In this document: positions 6,748-13,137 of the stretch, piece by piece | Numbering within the stretch: position 1 is the stretch's first letter | Layout of the letters: each line of letters opens with the position of its first letter | IMG/VR virus record: IMGVR_UViG_3300005529_000095 | Location: 1 to 24,894 of that record | Length of the DNA: 24,894 nt | DNA from: a virus | Reading direction: 5' to 3' (one strand) | Position numbers and translations under genes: made by a program | The notes under the pieces: generated by a model | Databases searched by the model: none | What the model saw: the letters and a program-made list of their open reading frames with translations, nothing else | What the model was told of the DNA's origin: nothing

Positions 6748-8178
6748 ATGGCTTGCGTCAATTGCATACAAACCACTGCCAGCATAACTGGTTTCTCCCC
6801 TACTAATTGTGTGAGTCAACCTGGATGTGCAGTCAATGCTTCCTGTATAACCTATACAGGACCGGCACTCTCTTGTTCAGGAATAGCCACTTATGATACG
6901 CTGGACATTATCCTGCAGAAGATAGATCCCCTGCTTTGTGCCAGCTCAGGGGATTATTCTACGTACAACACCTACTGCCTGGCTCCTATCAGCACACAGA
7001 AGCAGTTCGTAGAGAGTATCTCTAATTACGTTTGTACCCTCAATACCAACTTCACTACTTTCACCGGGACTACTTTTCCTGCCTACCAGACAAGTGTAAC
7101 GGCAGCTATTACAGCGGTCAATACACCTGCTATCACCTGCGCAGTCGCAGGAGTAACACCTTCGGATACCATTCCTACTATTCTAAGCAAGTACTGCACG
7201 ACCCTGACCAATATCTCTACCAACCTGGATATATCAGGGGCGAACTGGGGAAGTTGTTACGTGGTATCGCCTACCCCCTCTACCCTCACCCAAGGCTTCA
7301 ATGCGCTCATTGCCCAGATTTGCCTGCTGAAATCGCAGGTAGCTGGTGCAGCTGTCCTTCCTACTTTCAACAATACAGCGAACTGTCTGGCAGGAGGAGC
7401 AAGCGATTCCCTGGTAACTACCATTGGGAGTATCATCACTAGGCTCTGTAACACAGGTACCCTCAATACCAGCACCCTCACCTGGGGATGTGTCACACAA
7501 CCATCCGGCAACCAGAACCTACAGGATACCCTTCAGAATATCCTCACGCAGCTTACCACTGTGAGCCAGGCAGAACCGATGTCCTGGTCCAACGACTTTA
7601 CAGTTACCAACGTAGACAACGGTAATCTGTGTGCCGGGAAGCACATTGCCCTGGCCACACCTTCCACCCAGGACCGGTTTGTCGCTGCTACCCCCAGTGA
7701 TACTTCTCCTGCTACCCTCCAGGGCAAAGTAACTGCGGGTACAAATATCACCCTGGACTTCGTGACTACTCCTGGACAGATGATCATCAATTCTTCTGGA
7801 GGAGCCGGAACCGGCGATCATAAAGTATTGGCCGATGGAGCTGATAGTACAGCCAATTATCTTTCCCTGAAGCTATCAGGTAGCACTTCATCTGGTGTCA
7901 GTGTACAACCACTCCTGGATACGACAAACCCAAGCCATGTAGTGAACCTGACAGTGAACGTCGATTTGGTTACCCTGTTCACAGCTCTGTTGAACGCGGT
8001 ACCGAACAATGCAGGACTACAGAGCCTCTTCTGCACTACTGTTGGGAACTGCCCCTCTCCCTGCTCTGCCCCCACTAGCGTTAGTGTGGTGTACAATGCC
8101 CAGACCACGACAACCACAACGACAACCAGTACTACAAGCACTACCAGCACAACAACTACCACGACCACTACTCCATAA
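6748..8178 (+). CDS. Cys-rich repeat fibre protein with Thr/Ser tail
   Basis: A 476-residue protein with 20 Cys. The N-terminus (MACVNC; CITYTGPAL at 33-41) is paralogous to that of the upstream collar fibre, so both probably attach to the same virion site. Residues 33-272 hold about six Cys-bracketed helical repeats. Residues 275-450 are beta-rich and Thr/Ser/Gly-rich, like a fibre shaft or head. The last 24 residues are 20 Thr and 3 Ser in the pattern 8T-S-2T-S-2T-S-8T, followed by Pro. There is no enzyme motif or collar domain. It is separated from the collar gene by 23 nt of A/T-rich sequence and from the next gene by 14 nt. A trimeric tail-fibre or adhesin role is the best reading; the receptor is unknown. 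Confidence 0.65.
   Translation: MACVNCIQTTASITGFSPTNCVSQPGCAVNASCITYTGPALSCSGIATYDTLDIILQKIDPLLCASSGDYSTYNTYCLAPISTQKQFVESISNYVCTLNTNFTTFTGTTFPAYQTSVTAAITAVNTPAITCAVAGVTPSDTIPTILSKYCTTLTNISTNLDISGANWGSCYVVSPTPSTLTQGFNALIAQICLLKSQVAGAAVLPTFNNTANCLAGGASDSLVTTIGSIITRLCNTGTLNTSTLTWGCVTQPSGNQNLQDTLQNILTQLTTVSQAEPMSWSNDFTVTNVDNGNLCAGKHIALATPSTQDRFVAATPSDTSPATLQGKVTAGTNITLDFVTTPGQMIINSSGGAGTGDHKVLADGADSTANYLSLKLSGSTSSGVSVQPLLDTTNPSHVVNLTVNVDLVTLFTALLNAVPNNAGLQSLFCTTVGNCPSPCSAPTSVSVVYNAQTTTTTTTTSTTSTTSTTTTTTTTP
6844..7563 (+). repeat. Six degenerate Cys-bracketed repeats
   Basis: Units start at Cys33, Cys77, Cys131, Cys170, Cys213 and Cys248 of the 476-residue protein. Most close with a second Cys at 19-22 residues (77/96, 131/150, 170/192, 213/234). 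Between the Cys lie a turn with Ser, Asp or Pro and a helix of the type TIPTILSKYC or SLVTTIGSIITRLC. Confidence 0.6.
8104..8172 (+). repeat. Thr/Ser tail 3 (23 residues)
   Basis: These 23 codons encode 20 Thr and 3 Ser, symmetric as 8T-S-2T-S-2T-S-8T, before a final Pro. ACC, ACA, ACG and ACT are interspersed. Confidence 0.9.
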
Positions 8179-8192
8179 TAAAACCATAGCAT

Positions 8193-9269
8193 ATGTCAAC
8201 CAGCATTGCAACCATATCATGGACGCCTCCCCCTGGGTCTACCGGAACACTGGTTGAGTACAAACTAGCTTCCAGTAGCACCTGGATTACGCCCACTACT
8301 CCGAACAATCCTACCCTTGCAGCTACCTATCCCCTGACCATTACCGACAACCAAGTCTACAATGTCAGGCTTACTAATTATGGCGCTAGGTGTTTGCCAC
8401 GTAGCAGGACTTTCAATATCATTAGTGTAGTAAATAATTGCTGCCCTCCTGGATATAGCCTATCTCCGGATGGCACCTATTGTATGCAAGTGAATACGAC
8501 AGCTGCTACCCCGCCCAGTTCGCAGGAAATAACGGTATCTTCGACCAACGCAGCCTACACCAACTTTGGGGCTTACATCTATGATCCGGGATATGCCAGC
8601 AATGGCACGGGTACTTCCAACCAAATCCCTACCAGCAATTCGTTCTGGTGGAACCCATCACTCACTACCACCCAAGGCCCCATGAACCGGTCTGGGCTGT
8701 GGGCCACTACTGCCACCAGTAATCAGGATGTAGGCTTCTCAGTGTGTATTACCGTCCCTGATACCTCGGTATACTATGTAGGTATCGGCGTAGACAACTA
8801 CGGCATCCTACAGATCGATGGAAATGTGATCGTCACCCAAGATCCAACCGCGCTGGCTGCTCAATACAACCCTACCTTTCCTGGAATCGGTCCTGCAGTC
8901 ACCTTCAAGATCTGGCACATCTACCCTGTTACCCTCACCCAAGGAACACACGTACTGAATATCATTGGGCACAACGTAAGTGGAGCAGCAGGGCTTGGTG
9001 TGGAGGTGTATAACCTCACCATACCGCAACTCCAAAGCGCCACTTCCTATGCAGACATGGGAGCAGGGCTCATCTTCTCCAGCAAGGATTTCATCGGACA
9101 GAATGTACAGATTGGAAGTGGTGGTACTGGCTACACCTGTCCTCCGAACTATTCCCTGGTTTTCTGCACGGACAGCCCGTACTGTACCCAAACCCTAACG
9201 ACCAATATCATCCCTTGTGTCATCACCACTACAACTACTAGTACTACGACTACGACCACAACTACTTAA
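8193..9269 (+). CDS. Fibre protein: FN3-like N-terminus, ligand-binding-like middle, Thr tail
   Basis: A 358-residue protein. Residues 1-80 look like one fibronectin-III-type sandwich (ATISWTPPPGSTGTLVEYKL, then VYNVRLTNYG). A Cys element (CCPPGYSLSPDGTYC, about 87-101) follows. Residues about 115-310 form a beta-rich domain with QGPMNRSGLW and YYVGIGVDNYGILQIDGN, resembling PA14- or galactose-binding-like adhesion domains. A second, related Cys element (YTCPPNYSLVFCTDSPYC) precedes the final 14-residue Thr/Ser tail. The two Cys elements flank the middle domain like matching brackets. The next gene, 2 nt downstream, is a single FN3-like domain similar to residues 1-80. A host-surface or glycan-binding role is inferred from the fold type. 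No catalytic motif is visible. Confidence 0.65.
   Translation: MSTSIATISWTPPPGSTGTLVEYKLASSSTWITPTTPNNPTLAATYPLTITDNQVYNVRLTNYGARCLPRSRTFNIISVVNNCCPPGYSLSPDGTYCMQVNTTAATPPSSQEITVSSTNAAYTNFGAYIYDPGYASNGTGTSNQIPTSNSFWWNPSLTTTQGPMNRSGLWATTATSNQDVGFSVCITVPDTSVYYVGIGVDNYGILQIDGNVIVTQDPTALAAQYNPTFPGIGPAVTFKIWHIYPVTLTQGTHVLNIIGHNVSGAAGLGVEVYNLTIPQLQSATSYADMGAGLIFSSKDFIGQNVQIGSGGTGYTCPPNYSLVFCTDSPYCTQTLTTNIIPCVITTTTTSTTTTTTTT
9225..9266 (+). repeat. Thr/Ser tail 4 (14 residues)
   Basis: These 14 codons encode 13 Thr and 1 Ser and run directly into the stop codon of the 358-residue protein. ACT, ACA, ACG and ACC are all used. Confidence 0.9.
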
Positions 9270-9271
9270 CT

Positions 9272-9514
9272 ATGGCTCAACTAGTTATAAATTATAGCAT
9301 ACCTTTTGGGGCCAGCATACGGATCGGCTACCGCGTACAGAACAGCTCTACGCCCTTCACTTATGTTAACCCCTTCCCAGACTATACCCAATCCCCTTAT
9401 ACCATAGGTGGCCTTGCCCAGAACAACTACGAGGTGGAGTTAACTACCATCTGTCCCAATTGTTCAGGAGGAGTATTCGCAGATCCGGTCGTGTACCCTG
9501 CACAAACACAGTAA
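9272..9514 (+). CDS. Small FN3-like single-domain protein
   Basis: An 80-residue protein that reads as one fibronectin-III-like beta sandwich: strands around LVINYSIP, IRIGYRVQNS, YTIGGLAQNNYEVELTT, then a Cys pair in CPNCSGG. It resembles the first 80 residues of the upstream protein, with the shared end pattern N-x-Y-x-V-x-L-T, so the two probably arose by duplication. It has no Thr tail, signal peptide or membrane segment. It starts 2 nt after the upstream stop and is the last gene before a terminator, closing the fibre cassette. A small accessory or decoration protein that binds surface glycans or caps a fibre is possible, but the sequence does not show which. Confidence 0.6.
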   Translation: MAQLVINYSIPFGASIRIGYRVQNSSTPFTYVNPFPDYTQSPYTIGGLAQNNYEVELTTICPNCSGGVFADPVVYPAQTQ

Positions 9515-9531
9515 ACCTTATGCATTAGCAT

Positions 9532-9558
9532 CTCCTGTTTTGATTGGTTTTTCAGGAG
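9532..9558 (+). other. Small hairpin ahead of the terminator
   Basis: CTCCTG (9532-9537) pairs with CAGGAG (9553-9558) around a 15-nt T-rich loop. It lies directly 5' of the intrinsic terminator and may assist it or protect the 3' end. Confidence 0.4.
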
Positions 9559-9560
9559 TG

Positions 9561-9598
9561 AGGCCGACTGTTTCTACGGTTGGCCTTTATTTTAATTT
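9561..9598 (+). terminator. Rho-independent terminator closing the fibre cassette
   Basis: AGGCCGACTG (9561-9570) pairs with CGGTTGGCCT (9577-9586): 10 bp including two G-U pairs, with a 6-nt loop TTTCTA. A T-rich tract (TTATTTTAATTT) follows. The position after the last fibre gene and before a candidate promoter fits an operon boundary. Confidence 0.85.
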
Positions 9599-9627
9599 GG
9601 ATATCTACCTGAAAATCACTACCTTTA
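9596..9627 (+). promoter_or_regulatory. Candidate Bacteroidota-type promoter for the tail operon
   Basis: TTTG at 9596-9599 and TACCTTTA at 9620-9627 are 20 nt apart. The Bacteroidota consensus is TTTG then TAnnTTTG, so the -7 box matches at five of its six fixed positions (final A for G). It lies just after a terminator and about 30 nt before the next start codon. Confidence 0.5.
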
Positions 9628-9657
9628 CGAATAGCAATAAACCAAATACCTACTTAA

Positions 9658-10905
9658 ATGCCTGAGAATCAATCTCTTAGAGAGAGGCTACAAAAGCTCC
9701 TCTCTCGGAAGAAGTCAAGGAGATACTATGCCCATCAGTTAGGAGTCACAGAGGAGGAGATAAAGCGGGAGATGGAGGCCATCCGAGCAGGGGCAGATGC
9801 CAGCGAGATCCTGGAATATACCTGTCAATTGGAAGAGACGGTCCTGAAACTGGAAGAAGATCTCAAAAGAGGCGTGGGAGAGCTCACCCTAAAGAGCAAA
9901 GAGGAAATTCGAACACTGGAGGAACTCATTGAGAAAGGGAAGATAGATACAGAGAAGTGGAACATTGATCGCTACGTACAGAACTACTGGGGCAATGGGA
10001 ACGATCCTCACTGGCAAGTCAAAGCTTTCCTCTCCCAGAAAACCAAGGAGGAGAATTTCCACAAGAGTTTCCTCGATTTCCTGAAAACCTACACACCTGA
10101 GCCGCCAACCCTTCGCCCCCAACCCTTCGCCCCCACAAAGCCACTCCCTAATGCCTGCTTGCTGGTCAATAAGCAAGACGAGCACATGAACAAGTTCGAT
10201 ATCAACGGGAATAACGATATCGGTAGTAGATTCAATACCATCTATCAACGGCTGTACACCATCCTAGCCCAAGCAACCATCGCTGTCAACCTGGAGCAGA
10301 TTGTGTACATCATTGGTAGTGATCAATTCAATAGTGAGTGGACCAAGGCTACAACCCGGGGAACCCCTCAGGAAAATATGCTCCCCTACCAGGAAGCTTT
10401 CCGGCAGATCTGCGATTTCGAGATCGAGATCATTCGCCTACTGGAAGAGTTCTGCCCTTTTATCCAGGTAGTTTACATCCCAGGTAATCACGACGAGTAC
10501 GTAGGCTGGCACCTCATACATTGGTTACAAGCCTATTATAAAGAGCACCATTTGGTGCACTTTGACATCTCTCCCAAGTACACCAAGTATGTATCGTATG
10601 GAGGATCGGCCATGATGTTCAACCACGGCGATGCCATTAAGCCAGAGAAGCTGGCAGGAATGTTCCCGATTATGTACCGGGAGAAGTGGTCGGAGGCTAG
10701 TAACTACTATATCTTTACGGGCGACAAACATCATGAGGTAAGCAAAGATATCCATGGGATCAAGTTCTATCAGCTACCCGCTCTCTCCAATGCCAGGTCC
10801 CTGTGGGATGAGAAGAATGGGCACACCTGTTCCCCGGCTGAACTAACGGCCTTTCTGATAGAGGAGAAACAAGGGATGTCTACCATATACAAACAGCGAT
10901 TATAA
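9658..10905 (+). CDS. HTH-like/coiled-coil protein fused to a metallophosphoesterase
   Basis: A 415-residue protein. Residues about 15-45 look like a helix-turn-helix (RRYYAHQLGVTEEEIKREM), and residues 50-95 are a charged coiled coil. A conserved WNIDRYVQNYWG / DPHWQVKAFL segment spans 101-124. A Pro-rich linker (about 145-165) contains a 14-nt tandem repeat. Residues 166-400 carry calcineurin-type metallophosphoesterase motifs in order: D174-E-H176, G220-S-D222, G276-N-H-D279, H323-G-D and G355-D-K-H-H-E360. The usual role is metal-dependent hydrolysis of phosphoesters such as DNA ends or nucleotides; the substrate here is unknown. It heads the tail operon behind a candidate promoter. Alternatives are a nuclease trimming DNA at packaging or ejection, or an early-acting enzyme located here. 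Confidence 0.75.
   Translation: MPENQSLRERLQKLLSRKKSRRYYAHQLGVTEEEIKREMEAIRAGADASEILEYTCQLEETVLKLEEDLKRGVGELTLKSKEEIRTLEELIEKGKIDTEKWNIDRYVQNYWGNGNDPHWQVKAFLSQKTKEENFHKSFLDFLKTYTPEPPTLRPQPFAPTKPLPNACLLVNKQDEHMNKFDINGNNDIGSRFNTIYQRLYTILAQATIAVNLEQIVYIIGSDQFNSEWTKATTRGTPQENMLPYQEAFRQICDFEIEIIRLLEEFCPFIQVVYIPGNHDEYVGWHLIHWLQAYYKEHHLVHFDISPKYTKYVSYGGSAMMFNHGDAIKPEKLAGMFPIMYREKWSEASNYYIFTGDKHHEVSKDIHGIKFYQLPALSNARSLWDEKNGHTCSPAELTAFLIEEKQGMSTIYKQRL
10105..10134 (+). repeat. 14-nt perfect tandem repeat inside the phosphoesterase gene
   Basis: The unit AACCCTTCGCCCCC occurs at 10107-10120 and 10121-10134. The two C residues before it extend the periodicity to 10105. The unit is not a multiple of three, so gain or loss of one copy changes the frame in the linker between the HTH-like and enzyme domains. 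Confidence 0.85.
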
Positions 10906-10912
10906 TACGTAC

Positions 10913-11611
10913 ATGGCAACTATAAGAGACAATATATCCAGGGTCCGGTCAATGGAGAAACTCATCTCCAGTGACTCCAGTATAACAGACCGTGTTATTA
11001 TGCGGGAGCTGAAGAGTACTGCGCTGTATCTTATAAAGCAGCAGGTAGATAAGCGCAGGCTCTTCCGGACCTCTACTATTTTCTCCAATATTCCATGCAT
11101 TGAGATGATCAAGGTTCCTACTGCCGACTGCTGTGATTATGTCTCTGACCAATTTATTGCAAGGAGTAAGTACCGGCTACCTAAGATTGCAGAAGCGGCA
11201 TACGGTTTGTTGGTACAGGGCGTCTTCTCTGCAGACTCCGGGAGGAAGTTGAAGGAGACCACCCTTTCCAGCTACATCAATATTCTCAAGCTGGGGCTGC
11301 CCACTAAGGATATTTACTTCTGGTTCTACGATCACTACCTGTATATCTCTTCTCCTTATGTAACCCTGGCCAATATCTGGGCCTGTTTCGAGGATGACAT
11401 CCCGGATAACCTATTGTATCCGGATTGTCCGTGCCCTAACCAAGAGAAGAAAAATCCCTGTACCAGTCCGCTGGACAGCGAGTTCAAGTGTCCGGGGTTC
11501 CTGGAAGATGCAGTAGTAAAAGAGACCCTGGAGAAGCTTATGAAGACCTACTTCCGGGTACCAGTGGATCATACCTCCGACAATAAAGACGATCAAGTCA
11601 ATAAACAATAA
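10913..11611 (+). CDS. crAss-like ring/adaptor-type virion protein candidate
   Basis: A 232-residue protein, mostly helical, with a conserved-looking core: ALYLIKQQVDKRRLFRTSTI (37-56), IPCIEMIKVPTADCC (about 60-74), RSKYRLPKI, YGLLVQGVFS, SYINILKLGL, YLYISSPYVTLANIWACFED. A Cys-containing loop (CPCPNQEKKNPC, about 179-190) precedes LDSEFKCPGFLED and a C-terminal helix with KTYFRVPVD. I recognise this as a conserved protein of the crAss-like tail region, where several ring proteins form the head-tail neck. Which ring it would be cannot be told from the sequence. It lies 7 nt after the phosphoesterase gene and 4 nt before the next gene, in the same operon. Confidence 0.6.
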   Translation: MATIRDNISRVRSMEKLISSDSSITDRVIMRELKSTALYLIKQQVDKRRLFRTSTIFSNIPCIEMIKVPTADCCDYVSDQFIARSKYRLPKIAEAAYGLLVQGVFSADSGRKLKETTLSSYINILKLGLPTKDIYFWFYDHYLYISSPYVTLANIWACFEDDIPDNLLYPDCPCPNQEKKNPCTSPLDSEFKCPGFLEDAVVKETLEKLMKTYFRVPVDHTSDNKDDQVNKQ

Positions 11612-11615
11612 GCGA

Positions 11616-12095
11616 ATGAGCAGGGTAAAGGTAGGATATAGAACAGCAGGAAGGTCGGCCTACGATGATTTTTGTAGCAAGTACCCGGATATTATTCTCA
11701 CTTTCAAAGAATGGTGTCAGATTATTTATACCTATAACCGCCTCTTCCGGGATTATGTACTGGAGACAGGACAGCGAGCCAAGCTTCCCTGGGGCATGGG
11801 TACCTTTGCAATCTCCAAAAAGAAGACCAAGAAGTTCAAGACAATCGGCGATCGAACCTATGTGAACATGGCCATTGACTGGAAGAAGACCCGTGAAGCG
11901 GGGAAATACATTTACAACCTCAACGCACATACCGATGGTTACCGGTGCTTCTGGTACTGGTTTCCCCGGGAAGCGAAGTTCTATCAAAATGATGTCTGGT
12001 ACTTTACACCCTCCCGGGATTCCTCTCGCCTGATCACCGAATACCTCAAGAAACCACGACAAATTGAGCTATACCATAAATGGCAACGTAAATAA
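11616..12095 (+). CDS. Conserved basic protein of the crAss-like tail block
   Basis: A 159-residue basic, aromatic-rich protein. Features are FKEWCQIIYTYNRLFRDYVL (31-50), PWGMGTFAISKKKTKKF (about 59-75), NMAIDWKKTREAGKYIYNLN, HTDGYRCFWYWFPR, and a C-terminal Arg/Lys/Trp-rich segment. The Lys cluster and aromatic content suggest contact with DNA or a tight protein interface. I recall the same motif series from uncharacterised genes beside ring proteins in crAss-like phages. No enzyme motif is evident. Its stop overlaps the next start by one base (TAATG), so it is probably translationally coupled to the ring/gp4-like protein. A head-tail connector component is the most likely role by position. 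Confidence 0.55.
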   Translation: MSRVKVGYRTAGRSAYDDFCSKYPDIILTFKEWCQIIYTYNRLFRDYVLETGQRAKLPWGMGTFAISKKKTKKFKTIGDRTYVNMAIDWKKTREAGKYIYNLNAHTDGYRCFWYWFPREAKFYQNDVWYFTPSRDSSRLITEYLKKPRQIELYHKWQRK

Positions 12096-13135
12096 TGTCT
12101 TACTATTACAAGTATAAGTTCGTCTCCCCAGACCCCTTATTTGCCCGTATCAAGGAGGAATTGAAATCCTACTTTGACGCAGGTATGGTGGATGACCTGC
12201 TCTTCCCGCTTTGGACAGACGATTGCCTGAAGAAGCTGGGGAGATCTTCCTGGCCCATCCAACAGGCTATCCTCTGGCAGGACAACTTTGAATCCAAACT
12301 CCCCCCGGACTTTGTAGATGTGCGGGAAGCCTGGTTGACCACTACGACCTTTGGTCCGGAGTTCCAGTTACCGGGTAGCTTTTACCGGAGTATTACCACC
12401 ACCCTGGGTAAATCCTATGATGTCTGTAATCCAGCCGTGAGTTGTGATCCCTGTAACCCAGATATCCTGGAGGTGGTCACCAAAACCACCGAGACGGTGA
12501 CACGGCCTATTCGGTTAAAATACTTACTGAAACCAGGTAACATCTACCTGAATCGTCCTGGGGGCAGTCATCGCACGATTTCTCAGCGGGAGGCTTTCTA
12601 TGCACAACCTCCTGGCATTCAAGCAGCCCAGGTAGATTTTCCTCTCCTCCCGGAGGACGTGGGGTTAGGTTGTCTGAACTACTCCTCGACAGCCGAGGAT
12701 ACCTTCGATATCCGGGATGGGAAATTCATTACCAACTTTCGCCATGGGGAGATCTTCCTGATCTATTATGCCATGCACACCGACAATGCGGGCTACCAAC
12801 TGATCCCGGAGAATTACCGTATCCAGGAGTATATCCGGAGTTACCTGAAACAGAAGATCTTCGAGCAACTCTTTAACCAGATCACCGACGAGAGCTTCCA
12901 ACAGATCGAGCGTAAGTATGTGATGTACAAGCAGCAGGCAGATGAAGCTTACATCATGGCTGACATCGAAGTCAAAAAACAAACCATCTATCAACGTGCT
13001 TATGCCATTCGCAGGGATGAAAGAAGATTACGTCCGTATGAATACGGACACTGGTGGAGAAGATGGTATGGCAGCATGCCCAACAGCTCCTGGGGGTGGA
13101 ATGGAGTACCGCACTCTTCTTTTACTAACGACTAA
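12095..13135 (+). CDS. Tail tubular/ring protein (P22 gp4-like type) candidate
   Basis: A 346-residue protein directly upstream of the muzzle-type gene. That is where crAss-like phages carry the adaptor ring described as P22 gp4-like tail tubular protein. The N-terminus is helical (PDPLFARIKEELKSYFDAG, GMVDDLLFPLWTDDCLKKLG), followed by LPPDFVDVREAWL (about 68-80), a signature I associate with this family. A beta-rich middle includes a Cys cluster (CNPAVSCDPCNP). A long C-terminal helical region (about 245-310) ends in an Arg/Trp-rich tail. The N-terminal helices would contact the portal side and the beta part the tail. It overlaps the upstream gene by one base and ends 2 nt before the muzzle gene. 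Confidence 0.65.
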   Translation: MSYYYKYKFVSPDPLFARIKEELKSYFDAGMVDDLLFPLWTDDCLKKLGRSSWPIQQAILWQDNFESKLPPDFVDVREAWLTTTTFGPEFQLPGSFYRSITTTLGKSYDVCNPAVSCDPCNPDILEVVTKTTETVTRPIRLKYLLKPGNIYLNRPGGSHRTISQREAFYAQPPGIQAAQVDFPLLPEDVGLGCLNYSSTAEDTFDIRDGKFITNFRHGEIFLIYYAMHTDNAGYQLIPENYRIQEYIRSYLKQKIFEQLFNQITDESFQQIERKYVMYKQQADEAYIMADIEVKKQTIYQRAYAIRRDERRLRPYEYGHWWRRWYGSMPNSSWGWNGVPHSSFTND

Positions 13136-13137
13136 TT

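Noticed and set aside
7857-8192. Antisense reading frame with long Val/Leu runs
   Set aside because: It is the reverse complement of the Thr-coding tract and has no independent support. Other antisense frames across the window are likewise shadows of dense + strand genes.
5663-9514. Diversity-generating retroelement acting on the fibre genes
   Set aside because: No reverse transcriptase and no template copy of any fibre 3' end were seen in the window. The rest of the genome is not available.
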